Below, in pieces: positions 26,731 through 38,239 of a DNA stretch of 64,000 bases. The position numbers and the translations under genes were made by a program. The stretch spans positions 3,644,460 through 3,708,459 of the forward strand of contig NW_023998457.1 in assembly GCF_014805625.2 (NCBI RefSeq), given 5' to 3'. Source of the stretch: Glossina fuscipes. Its lineage: Eukaryota; Arthropoda; Insecta; Diptera; Glossinidae. Every line of letters begins with the position of its first letter. The first letter of the stretch is position 1. The notes beneath the pieces were generated by a model, which saw only the letters and a program-made list of their open reading frames with translations, was not told the origin of the DNA and ran no database searches.

Positions 26731-28489
26731 GCGATGAAGGAATTCGTTAAAAAATATTCCATCCTTTCCTCTACCAGTTCTTATGAAAATTTTTCAAACT
26801 CTAGGCTCTTTTTTTTTGTGGCACTTATTCACGCTTTTAATATTTATGCTAAAATGCTCTACGAACGTTTATGATTTCTCGGCAAGGATTCCATGATATC
26901 TGCTATCATTTATTTTTAGTGATAATTTGTCATGGTTTCGGAGCAAACAGGGGAACGTGTATAAAAAATACATGTATATATTTATATATATATATATATT
27001 ATTGTTTCCCTTTATGTTTCCTTTATCCTTTATTATTTACCCTCCTTCTTGACTGAACGACATTTCGATATGCCTTAGATGTGAAATGAAAAACGTAGGG
27101 AATTCTCTGACAAGTGTTTTCATTTTTAACGAACGTTTGGTGATTTTAATGAATAAAGGCAGGCAGGCAAGCAAGCAAGCAAGCAGGCAAGCTATCATCA
27201 TCAGCACCATCATATTTTCTGTTGCCTATACTAAGGATCATTATGTATACATTTTTTATTGCTTACTTTTAGTTGGGCAATTTAATGTTTTTTCTTTTTC
27301 TTCTTTTTTTCTCCCACCCTTTCGCTTTTGGTTACGAATAAATTTCACGTTTACACTTAACAACGAAACGGATTTTTAAATGATGTTAACGGAGAATACT
27401 TTTCAAAAAAAAAAACAATAGACACGAAAGTGAATGGGGCCGAGGGTTGAGCAGGGTGTTTATTAAGTATCCCATCGAGCCACAAATATAATGAATTCAT
27501 ATTCAGCTTACATCTATAATTGAAATTTGGAATTATTCTCAATTGTGGTTCATTGTTGCCGCGTCAGCCGTAGTATTAGCGGTAGTAGTGCCGTTAAACT
27601 AGAGAGCATCCATTGTCATTGAAAAGCTGAACGCCTTTTAAATCTAAAAAAAAGGGGTATTTTTATGCGTTATTTGCATTCTTTGCAATAGAATTCCAGG
27701 GTTTTTAGTATTTTGCATTCAGTCTCCTGTAATAACGAGGGCACTCTCACGTACATACTACCTATTTATATTATGCTTTATTTTTCGTATTTGAATGTGT
27801 AAAATAAAAAAAACAAAAAGTACACACTCAGAAAAAACAGAGGATATATTTGGTTTGGGCCGATGCTTGATATCTCTAGATCGTTTACCATGAAATCATT
27901 CAATACATCAATCGTACATCGTATACATGTCGCGTCATTTTCTTATACGATTTGGCCGCATTTTGCCTATAATAATTCAAAATGAAGAGCAAATATTAAG
28001 GAACTGATCCATACCAGAAGAAAACTTTAAGATACTTAAATATACGAAACCTTAAGTATAAAAAACCGAAAGTAAGAAAAAATGGATAAAAATTGAGCTC
28101 CGGTTTATAATTCTTTTCTGGTGTTACTTGAAAAATGTGAACATCTACGATAGTTATTTACATAGATTCCGCCAAGAGACAAATGAAACTAGAATCTATA
28201 TGTAGCGCGGACATTTGCAGAATCGGCCTCCAAACATTTGCTGAACACATCATTAGGCCAGACACAGTTGCTTTAAGCTGAACTCAGAACGGCAGGACTA
28301 GGGGCATAGGATATGCGCGGTAGACCATTTAGGTGGCGTTAGAAATTGCCTTATTAACAATGCAAGAAAAACACGAAAACCTTTTTCGTTTTTTGATAAG
28401 GTAGACGAATATCTGAACCGAGTTAAGCTAACCTAATTTAAGGAAAATTATAAGAGAAAGCTTCAAAGTCTATTTTATTTTTTCTAGAC
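26731..28489. other. Gene-free DNA
   Basis: Includes a GGCAAGCAAGCAAGCAAGCA tract near 27,162-27,191 and AT runs. No coding signal. Confidence 0.55.
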
Positions 28490-28760
28490 ATAGGCTTAGA
28501 ATCGTAATCTATCATATATGGACAAAGAGACAGACAGACGGACAGATTGCAAGGATAAATAAAACAACAAAAAAATATGTACATATACATGTATGCCTAC
28601 ATACATATATATATAAATATACATATATACACATCTACATCCTATGGGCATTTCGATGCTTTGCAGCTATTTGACACATCGAACTTAATATACCTCTTAC
28701 TTGATGACTATAATAAAGAGGAAACAATGTGTAAATAACGGATCGGTATATAACCACAAT
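28490..28760 (+). repeat. Family A repeat, 3' fragment
   Basis: GACAGACAGACGGACAG core followed by GAACTTAATATACCTCTTAC. AT microsatellites are inserted between the core and the end. Confidence 0.5.
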
Positions 28761-29400
28761 TTGTAGGGCTTGCAACTACAATAATTTGCAGGTGTGTGTG
28801 TATGTGTATGTGTATGCGTGAATATTACGTTTTATAGTATCGCCAGCATTATATTATCGTTCAGCTTTCATTCTATTGTATTACATTACAGATGCACATG
28901 CACACCCCGTGTACATATTTATTAATAAATACACTGTGCAATATAAATATTCAAATGCTTGCTTGCTCGTTCGTACCAGCATGTACGGATTCAAGTTGCA
29001 TATTAAAACTAAAATAAAAAAATAAATATAAAAACTCAAATTATCGCTAAAACAAATACTGCAAATACTTACATACTTGAATACTCATTTTCCGCATGAA
29101 TGCAGATTTTGTTGTTAAGCTGCTTTTTAAATAAAATATGTATTCGTCCGCACTTACTGGCTGGCTATGCATAAGTATTTGGATTATATTCGAGTACGTT
29201 TTAAATCTAACATTTAAGAGAGAAGTTCTTATAAAATTCAAAAGGATTTTTGTTTTTTGTCTTTGTTTTTTTTTTTTTTTGATGCTTTAAAAGATCGCAT
29301 CAAGTGTGTAAATTTGAAATTGCATTGATTTCCTTCAGGGATTCTAATTTGTTTTTTCTTTCAAGCAGCGCATGCATCTAAGATACCCTCTCAACCTAAG

Positions 29401-30165
29401 CACCTTTGCTACATAACTATAGTGGGACATGATCTAACTTTATATACCCACTTCGTTTAATACAATTACTCATATATAGACTTTACATGGAGAGTGGTCG
29501 AGAAAATATTTCAATCCGAATCATTTTCAAAACCAAATTTCCTTAAAATATCCCAAAATTTGCGGCCTTTAGGTTAAGAAGAAGAAAACAGAATAGACAG
29601 AGGGACGAACGGACAAGTTTAGATTGTTTCAGAAAGTAATTCTGAATCGGTCGATATAATAAAAAATGGGGCTGCCCTGTCAGTCTTTCTGGCAGCAGCA
29701 TACATCTGGACAAACTTAATATACGCTTGTACCAGAAATGATATATTAGGTAAAAGATTTTAGAAGCAAGTAAAAACACTATAGTGGGACACGGCGCAAC
29801 ATTAAATACCCTACAATGCATTTGCTCATATAACGAGTTTTCCAAGTAAGGCTTTACATGAAGAGTGGTCGAAAAAATATGCCAATCCGAACCACTTTCA
29901 ATAGCGTTCATTGTTGGGTACAAAACATGTCGGTGTACAAAATTTCTTCAAAATATCCCAATATTTGCGGCCATTAGGTTAAGGGGAAGAAAACAAAATG
30001 GACAACGGGACGGACGGACAAGCTTAAATTGTTTGAAAAAGTGATTTTGAATCGGTCGGTATAATAGAAAATGGGTCTGCACCAAGTATTTCTGGCAGTT
30101 GCATACATCTGCCCAAACTTAAATTACGCTTGAAGCACAAGCAGTGTATGATGTAATAAACTGTA
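29401..30165 (+). repeat. Two family A copies in direct tandem
   Basis: Copies at about 29,401-29,755 and 29,780-30,165. Both start with ACTATAGTGGGACA, both carry GAGTGGTCGA(G/A)AAAATAT, and both end near CTTAATATACGCTTGTACCA or its equivalent. The first lacks the CAAAACATGTCGGTGTACAA segment present in the second. Confidence 0.7.
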
Positions 30166-30365
30166 GTATTTTTTATGGATGTAATTTATTTTATATTTTC
30201 CTTCTATATTAAACAACATTAAAACAACAAAGATATATTAGTCTTCAAGCGAATCTTTCATATCCGCCAACTCAAAATCATAAACAATCATGAAGAAAAT
30301 TGAATTCGTCTTGGTGTTGATCTTCGACATCCACCAACTCAAATTGGTGAATAAAAACAAGTAAA

Positions 30366-31165
30366 CAAATTATAGTCGGGCAGGGCTGACCATTAAATGC
30401 CCTACAGCACTTCAACTAACAGAGTATTTCTTTTATTTATATAGATATAAAATAAAATAAAAGACTTTGTTTCCAAGTAAAGGTATACTTTTGACAGCAG
30501 TATTTATAGGGGAGCGAGTCGAAATATGAACTGAAATTATCCGTGTTTAACAAATTTCTTTATCTTCTTATTTTTCAATTATTTTTCGCTATAAAAGAAT
30601 ATCTCATATAAAAGCTTGATTTTTACGAGGAGCGATGGCTCTAAAAAAAAGATGTATATGATCCGTACTTGATAGCTGATAATTCTTATATAAAATCACT
30701 TTAATGGGCCAATTTTCACCGCAAAATCTTAAAAATTAGACATTTTTTGCTAAATAAAGCCTTACGTTCTCTCGGGATTTTTGTATGGGAGGAATGGGCC
30801 GATACGATCCAAAATTTTCCCTATAATTTAATACGTGAAGATAAGATCACTTAGGGAGTTTAATGATATAACGGTTTTCAAATAAAGGCATTTGTGATCG
30901 TAAACCTGATTCGATTCGACACATCGACCGATCGAAACGAATTAACATATCAAATTTCGTCAAAATTTCCCAAAATTTCAACTGGTTAGCTTGAAATATC
31001 TTGGCCAAAAATCGATCAGGCAGATAAACAGATAGATAGACAGATAGCCAAACATACCGATTTGGAAAATTATTGTGAACACATCGATATAATAAAAGCT
31101 AGTATGACATTAAGTTCTCCCGGGCCTTGCAGGCTTCCGCACAAACTTAATATATACTGTATGCA
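30366..31165 (+). repeat. Family A repeat, near-complete copy
   Basis: Starts ATAGTCGGGCAGGGCTGACC and ATTAAATGCCCTACAGCACT. Ends ACAAACTTAATATATACTGT, directly followed by a SINE-like copy at 31,170. Confidence 0.7.
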
Positions 31166-31169
31166 CGTA

Positions 31170-31300
31170 AATAGCCGAGTAGGCAAATGATCGCGACTAA
31201 CAACTCAACGGTCGCGGGTTCAAATGCCGAGTGTGATAGAGTTTTTAATACAGGCAAGTATACTGTCTAAGTCCGACAGTCCTTAAATGCATATTTTGTA
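31170..31300 (+). repeat. tRNA-derived SINE-like copy, clearest
   Basis: TAGCCGAGTAGG (A-box), CGGTCGCGGGTTCAAATGCC (B-box), tail GATAGAGTTTTTAATACAGG. Head resembles a Ser/Leu tRNA D-arm. It sits exactly at the 3' end of a family A copy. Confidence 0.7.
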
Positions 31301-31404
31301 ACTTTATTTACGAAATATATAGATAATATGTAAATAAATATATATATTGTACCATAAAAAATCTGCTGTCGAAGCTGATCAAATACGTTCAAAAGCCCTC
31401 AAAA

Positions 31405-31480
31405 AGCATGAGTAGTCGAGTAGGTAAGAATTACGACGAATCAAGCGTAAGTTTTCGCTGACTCAAACCCCCCCAGTTCA
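31405..31480 (+). repeat. SINE-like fragment
   Basis: GCATGAGTAGTCGAGTAGGT followed by GCTGACTCAAACCCCCC. Same head as the neighbouring SINE with a decayed B-box. Confidence 0.45.
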
Positions 31481-31949
31481 CTTTTGTCGTAACTTAGCCC
31501 TCGTTTAAGTCATAACACTCACCGATTGGATAGGCATGCAGATACCGCCTCCTTATCTCTTTCTCCTTGCTTACTTCTTGCTGAATGTGTGAATGGAGGA
31601 GTACATCTGAGTATTTGGTGTATATTTAAAAAATATATGAATAAATAAACAGATTCAAAAGTCCAATAATCGATGTAAGGTTCTTCATAGCATCTCCCTC
31701 TCTTCTCATGGTCTATTCTTTGGGCATTCTGTGCTTTAATTGCTTCGTCCATCACTTTGGTCGCTCTGCCCACTTGGTGTTTTTTGCCTCTTCTTACTTT
31801 CTCCTTACGACCATATATCTCGAAGTGAGGACAGGAAAATAACGAGGGGCCATCGTCCGGAAAGAATAGGTGAGAGATAGTTAGTGCTATGCCTTCCCTC
31901 ACTCACTACAGCTGCGACTACAGACAAATCGTAATTAAAATGTACGTCT

Positions 31950-32025
31950 ACCGCACTGGTAATTGAACCCGGGTATATCGGCTACGTATTCGCGTTTCTC
32001 AGCTACTTCCCTATGCGGCAACCCA
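31950..32025 (-). repeat. SINE-like fragment
   Basis: Minus strand reads GAAGTAGCTGAGAAACGCGA then ACCCGGGTTCAATTACCAGT and GCGGTAGACG. A-box and B-box spacing is about 35 bases, as in tRNA-derived repeats. Confidence 0.5.
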
Positions 32026-32538
32026 CCCGTCTCTCCGTTCACTTCTGCCCGCGAGTATCTCGCGATTGCAAAAAGATCAATAATAGGTTAAAACTTGGTC
32101 CATTTTTATTTCAAAAAGAAAAATGGTCATAATCTACCCATTAACATCCTCACAATAAGTAAATCACATAGTATGTGCTATGTAGGCACAGGCTACGGAC
32201 AAAGAATTAAAATATGATACAAATAATCGTCAAATTACAAAACTAGTCATGACCGGCTATTTTTTACGCTGACAAAAAAATAAATATATTCAAGGTAGAC
32301 TTGAATAGAAGTTGAGGGTTGAAGTGGCATAGGCACAACGATGTTAACTGATTGAAAATGATGCAAAGAATGTGGATGACGTTCATTTTCAGCACGGCGG
32401 CGCCAACTGCTACCCAGCTCGTGAAAGAATGGCTCTGTTGCGTGAAAAATTGTAAATGCTTTCATTAAAAAACGATAAAATTGATTAGCCTCGTTCTAAT
32501 TGACACTCATGTTTGACGAGAAATGAAACAAACGAAAA

Positions 32539-32900
32539 CACTATGGTGGGACGCTGTCGACCATTCAATACCTTATACTATTGCACTAAATAGAGTTATT
32601 CATATAAAGATTTTTCAAAATAAGGCTTTATACGGGGAGTGATCGAAAAAGTAGTGCTATCCGGTTCGATGCTTGGATCAAAGAATGTCGGTTTTCTAAA
32701 CTTCATCAAAAATTTCGACTTGATGGTTCAACACAAAAAAAAAAAAAAACAAAAAGGACGGACAGACAAGATCGATTCATAAAGTGATTCCTTATCGATC
32801 GGTAGGCGCAAAAGCGGGTCTACCACAAGTCCTTCTAGATATTGCATATATATATCCACACAAACTTAATACATCCTTATACCACAAGTAGGGTAATTAC
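32539..32900 (+). repeat. Family A repeat, short form
   Basis: Starts CACTATGGTGGGACGCTGTC. Contains GACGGACAGACAAG and ATCGATCGGTAGGCGCAAAA, and ends TATACCACAAGTAGGGTAAT. Confidence 0.7.
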
Positions 32901-32996
32901 GAAACTTTTATTCAATATATGAGGAGAAAAGGAAAAGAAGATGAAAGCCAAATTTCATTTTAATTATTGGGCTTGAGACTTCGATACTTCTGAAGC

Positions 32997-33224
32997 GGAG
33001 TTGAAGTAGACCAAAACCATAGTTAAGGAGAGCTTTAATGTAGCTTCTGTAGCGGAGTTGAAATATACCAACACTGTAGTTGGTAAAAGCTTTAGTGTAA
33101 CTTCTAGAGCGGTGTTGAAATAGACCAACACTATACTTGATGAGAGCTTTAATGCAGCTTCTGGAGAGGAGTTGAAATAGACTAACACTATAGTTGATGA
33201 GAACTTTAATGTAAATAAAGGAAT
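32997..33224. repeat. 57-bp minisatellite, four copies
   Basis: Units start at 32,997, 33,054, 33,111 and 33,168 with GG(A/T)GTTGAA(A/G)TA, exactly 57 bases apart (19 codons). On the minus strand two frames stay open through all units. The longer one (32,908-33,264, 118 residues, ATG start) reads repeats like KYSVGLFQHRSRSYTKAF. No homology recognised. Confidence 0.9.
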
Positions 33225-34639
33225 GATAAATGTAATCTTCTATCGTTGATATTGGTATTGGCATTTAGTAAAAGCGAATGACTAAGTAATTGCAAAAAAC
33301 AAAAAAAACTCAAGAGTAACAAAGAATACAAAAAAAAAAAAAAAAAAAATTTTCTTTATATAATTTCCTTAGAATATTTTGTTGTTGCATTATTTGCGCT
33401 TTGTCACTTTGCCAGTTTGTCTCAGTTGATGAAAATCGTAATTACGTACATTTTGTTCATACATACATATGAGTTTATAATTACATTATAATCGGTTTAC
33501 TTTCATTCTGGTTTTTCCCATACCTTTATCATAAGTTTCTCTTTTTTTGTTTGTGTTTTTGTTTTTGTTTTTTTTTTTTTTTTTTTGATATGCATAAATA
33601 TTCGTCAGCAGAATATTGCACATGCATACGGTATTGGTACAATGTGTGTGTGTGTGTGTATGTGCCAGCAATGCCATAACAATTTATGACGATTGTCTCT
33701 GCCATGTTTAACGACGAATCGACCCTCAAGTGCTTTTCCTGATTCTTTTACGACTTACTATGAGAGATTTATGGTTTAGCATTCGTTGGAAAAAAAAGGG
33801 AAATAAAAAAAAAAAGATGAAAATATTGCTCCCTGCACTCATTGTAATTTTGGCGTTTTTGTTTTCCATAAAACCCTCATTTCGTTGCATATTATTGCAT
33901 AAACGTTCCTAGCAATAGTGACAATATGATGACAATAAGTCTGACGTGCTTTTTTTTTATTTTTATTTTTTTTTTCTACAATTTAAGTGATGCAGCAAAT
34001 TTCAAATTTTGCGTAATACAAGCAGTTATGGGCTCACAATACAAAACATAAAAAAAAAAAAAAAAAATGAAAAATACATTAAAGTAGATATTTTATATAT
34101 ACAGAAATTGTATGGCGACACAACTGGTATTACATGCGACAAGAGAAAAGAAAAAGAAGAAAAGAGTACCATATGCCCAGAGAGAATGAGACTTCCTGTC
34201 TTTAATTACTTTAGAAAATTAGTTGTCTGTTCTTTCTTTAATAAAAGGCGTCTCTTTGTAAAATTTCACAAACAAAAAAGAAAAAAAAAACAACACCAAC
34301 AACAACAACGACAAAAAATATGAAAACGAAACTAAGTAAACACACATGTGAGTCTTTATGCAAATGAGTCGTTTAAAGACAAAGCATTCGATACACATAT
34401 TAAGTTTTGAAAGTACATTGTCATTAAATACTAAAATTTAACAAGCGAAAAGACTCTATTCGCCCCGGGCAGGGTTTTAATTATCCGCTATGTACATCTA
34501 AAATATAATCACGTTTCATTTTATGCGGTAAATATATATATGCTTTCCTCAGTTAGATGCAATGCAATTGCAAATATTCTCCATTATACAAAAATATATT
34601 AAATTTACATAAATTTATATTTAAGGCAATACTTTTTGT
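33225..34639. other. Gene-free, A/T homopolymers
   Basis: A run at 33,331-33,349, T run at 33,570-33,586, TG tract 33,643-33,658, several A runs near 34,050 and 34,280. Nothing else seen. Confidence 0.6.
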
Positions 34640-34990
34640 ATCCCGCAGCACTTACGGTGCAATGGTGTATTAAATTTGCGCGGTTGCATAAAACATCCAG
34701 AAGGACTTGAGATATACGCACCATTTATTGCATCTATCATTTCAGAATTACTTTCCGAATCGATCTAAGTTTGTCTGTCCGTCTGTCCCTCTTGTATTCT
34801 TGTATTTAACTTACAGCTTGTAATTTTCGAAATGTTTTGATTAAGTTTGGTACGCTTTGGAACACTAAACTCTTATTTTGAAAACTCGTTACACAAATAG
34901 ATGTTGGTATATATGCAGAGTAGTGCACCGTGGCCCACTATAGTGATTTTACTTGTATTTAGCCAAGTAGCGTATGATATTTAATGCTGA
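34640..34990 (-). repeat. Family A repeat, minus orientation
   Basis: Reads inverted: GCAGCACTTACGGTGCAATG at one side, AATCGATCTAAGTTTGTCTG in the middle, CACCGTGGCCCACTATAGTG at the other. The CACTATAG end is the reverse of the family start. Confidence 0.65.
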
Positions 34991-35439
34991 GCTCCATCCC
35001 ACCATAATATTTTTACTCGTTAGTACAAGAAAAAAAAGAAGCAAGAAATTTGTACATTAGATCTATGATCCTTTTCCATCTAAGCATACATGGAAAAAAT
35101 TCGTCGATTTATACTTAACTTAGAGTCCCACATAATGCTTTTTAACTCCAAGTTGTTTATTAACTAACTCAATATTAAGTCATATCGAATGTTCCTTGAA
35201 ATCCTTCAAAGCTTCATTTGGCCTTTCTACCGAAACAATTGATTGGCTAATATTGAGGTAGATCAGAGCTTCTTAACGCTTTTCTTTGATTTCCGTTTGG
35301 CACTCAAGACAAAGGGCATCTTAAACGTTAACACTGTTGTATATGTTTCAGGAAATGAATATTTCTACCCTACGCCATTTGTGGTGCAAGGTTCTGTTAA
35401 GTTTGTGAGGAAGTATACAACACTCAGAGATAGGGCCTT

Positions 35440-35720
35440 TTGAGTTGATCTAAAGTTGTCTGTCCATCTGTCCATATTGTATGTTTATGTTCAGCCTACA
35501 CGTCCCAACATTTAAGCTATTTTGTTCAAATTTCGGGTACACATATTTTTCGGCCCAAAAACAAACGCTATTAAAAATGGTTCGGATAGGAATATTTGTT
35601 CGCCCATTTCCTATATAACATCTTATTTTAAAAAGTCGTCATGTGATTAACTGTATTAGGCCAAATGTTGTAGGGTGTTTAATGATGGGACGTGTCTCAC
35701 TATAGCGTTTTTTTTTTCTT
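35440..35720 (-). repeat. Family A repeat, minus orientation
   Basis: Begins GTTGATCTAAAGTTGTCTGT and ends GATGGGACGTGTCTCACTAT. The junction lies within 700 bases of another minus copy. Confidence 0.65.
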
Positions 35721-36599
35721 GGGGGTTAATAGATGCTTTAACCCATGTGGAATTTGTTTTTTTTTTTTTTTTTTGCATATTTAATTTACAATCAATCCAA
35801 AGAGATAATAAGTAAATGTTGTGACAAAGTGAAGGAAATAACAGAAGTTATTGTCCCTAAATACAGATGTGATATTTAAATGAATAAAAGCCAACTTTAT
35901 ATAAACTTGGAATCCATTAGAATAACTTGAAGAACGAAAATAAATTAATTTCTAAATAAAAGATCGAACATATGATGCTTTCTTATCTCACTGGATTCAT
36001 CTAGAGGAAGTATTCGCAGGAAGTTTACCAGTCCAGCGAGTTTGAGATGATATTTTAAACGGAATATGTTGAATTCGATTTTTAGCAAAAGCAAAATCTA
36101 TTAATTCATCGATTAGTTTGTCCAAACGTTCTCATAAGGAAGTTTATATATGCTTAGGATATTCGATAAAGAATTTACTTACTTTGCTTTGCACTTAAAT
36201 GAATAAATTGAGATTTATATTTTAATTAACAGTAAAGCTAATTTATTAAAGTCAATCAAGTTTCATTGGAAAGGAAAGAATAACTAATTACTGTGTGCAC
36301 AGTAAGAGGCAATGAAAAGACGATTTTAGATATCTCGCATGAGTGTTGAAATTCACAGATGACGAGGATAGAATAAAATTAAAATTACTTTAGCAATTAA
36401 ACTCAGACGTGTGAATGTCCATCCCAGAAGAAAAAGAAATGAAGAGAGAAGAAAAGGAAACGTCTTGGACCAAATCATTGGAAATCAAGTGATTTCTTCA
36501 AAGTTGTCTATGCTCCATTTGTTTTCTAGTTGAGATGCTCCAAGCGTATCTTTGTTACATCAACTTTGAATTAATAATAAACTAAATCTAACTAAACCT

Positions 36600-37175
36600 T
36601 AGTACCATCCACTGGAACGATAGACATATGACGACCTTCATACCGCATGAGTTTTATTGCTAACAAACGATGAGTCGAAGAGTTTCATATTAATATTTTT
36701 GAAGTCTTTCATTGGCTGTTCCCTATCACTGTAAGCCACACGTCTTGTATAAAATGTATTTATTTCTTAGATTAAGTTGAGCTCCTGGACGAATTAGTCG
36801 GTAGAGGTTTCTGGCCTTCAAATCAATTTGCTCGCATTCAGCTTTTATACGATTCTTCCATGTTAATCTTTGGTCAATATAAGAGTCGAGATATTTTACA
36901 TAGAGATTCAAACATAGTGAAGAACAAGAATCTTTATTCAGTGTGAACGTAACATACATAAATGTTTCAGCATTTATTTTAACATGTCATTTTTTCAGCC
37001 AAAGGAAGTTTTGTTGAGATGAATTTGTAGTTCATAGAAAGCATTCAGGGGATAACTAGATGAATAAAGAATTGCAGTGTCGTACATCGCAGCTAAAATA
37101 CTGTTAGCGATTGGAAAATTGTTGATAAAAATCGTATAAAGTATTGAACTTCCCTGTGGCGCTCTACCTTCGTTT
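36600..37175 (-). pseudogene. Jockey-type LINE reverse transcriptase relic
   Basis: Minus-strand translation gives APQGSSILYTIFINNFPIAN then LAAMYDTAIL, the position of the FADD-type catalytic box (FADDTAIL in active elements), followed after a frame break by YVTFTLNKDSCSSLCLN, VKYLDSYIDQRLTWKNRIKA and LKARNLYRLIRPGAQLNLRN. This is the order of the C-terminal half of jockey-clade reverse transcriptases (LGVHLDRRLTW, LKTRNLYWLI). The catalytic FADD is lost (AMYD), and stops and frameshifts are present, so it is dead. About 100 bases further, another frame reads ERLQKY...ETLRLIV, which fits the next conserved block. Confidence 0.8.
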
Positions 37176-37238
37176 TATATACACATATATATTGGATTAT
37201 CACATAGAAATGTCTGTTTTGACCTAAAGACCTTATAT

Positions 37239-38239
37239 TTATCTAGAAATAGCCCTTCGCAAAGAATTTTCACTTTGGCCAACAACAGCCCCCACGACAC
37301 TCCCCCGATGAGCCGTTCTCGCTGCCAGACCGTAGCGGGATTCAGGGGTTCCTATCATCCGTGCCACCAGAAACAATAGAGAAGAAAATGATGAAAAAAG
37401 AAATCTCTGGTCGGACTTTGCATCACGTCCCACACGACCTGAAAGTGGATAAGGGGAAGAAATTGCGGATGAAACTGCGCAGCGTACATTTGAAGGGAAT
37501 CCAAGGACAAAAATAACTGTGAACAACATCTTTCCTAATAACACTGAAGAATTATATGTGAATATAAGTTTACGCTACAACATACTCATAGCGTATCATA
37601 CATAAGCCGCATACATGTACATGAAACTTGTAGACTGAAATGAGTTCAGTGACCAGGATCATACCTGACATATTGTCATAACAAGTTGTTGCCGGCGCCG
37701 AGAGCCCCTTGAAAGGTGAAACTGAGGACGGTTGCTGCAGATTGTTTGTTAAACCCCCTAACGCGCAGAAAACTGTTTGTCACGACCAACGTCTCCTTTC
37801 CGGCGGAGCCGACAATTGAGAGGTTGAACGATTTTACTTCACCATGAGCTTTGATAGGTTCACCAGAGGTGTAGGGAAGACAACTCGCTGTATTACTTCC
37901 TCAAGTCATTTTCTTGAGGTCGAAGTGGCAGCTAGCTTCGCTCCGCTATCCCTTTGCCAAGGGATTAAAGAGGGCCTCGACTATCTAGGAATAGCATTAT
38001 CTCTTGGTGCTTGTCTATTTCATTTTGAGGAAGGCAAGTGCACCCCCACACCAAAATTTTTTAAATGGGAAAACGAGAGAATGTGCAAGAAGGTAGTTTC
38101 AATATTAAAGACAGCTCTTTCTTCAAAATTATTAAAAAATGGCAACACTGTAATCATTTTCGCGAAGCAGCTTTTATTGAAAGAGCTCTGGCACCTAGGG
38201 TGTATTCTATTGTTTAACTCCAAATTAAACGCAGATTGA
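37239..38239. other. GC-richer patch, probable transposon remains
   Basis: Visibly less AT-rich than its surroundings. Holds a 101-residue minus ORF (37,239-37,544) and a 131-residue plus ORF (37,844-38,239) that I cannot identify. It lies directly upstream, in sense terms, of the jockey relic, so it may be further LINE sequence or a separate insertion. Confidence 0.45.

Noticed and set aside
29543..29923. A 126-residue minus ORF
   Set aside because: It spans the junction of two tandem family A copies, antisense; chance opening in repeat DNA.
31519..31902. A 127-residue minus ORF
   Set aside because: No recognisable motif and set among SINE fragments; I could not separate it from chance.
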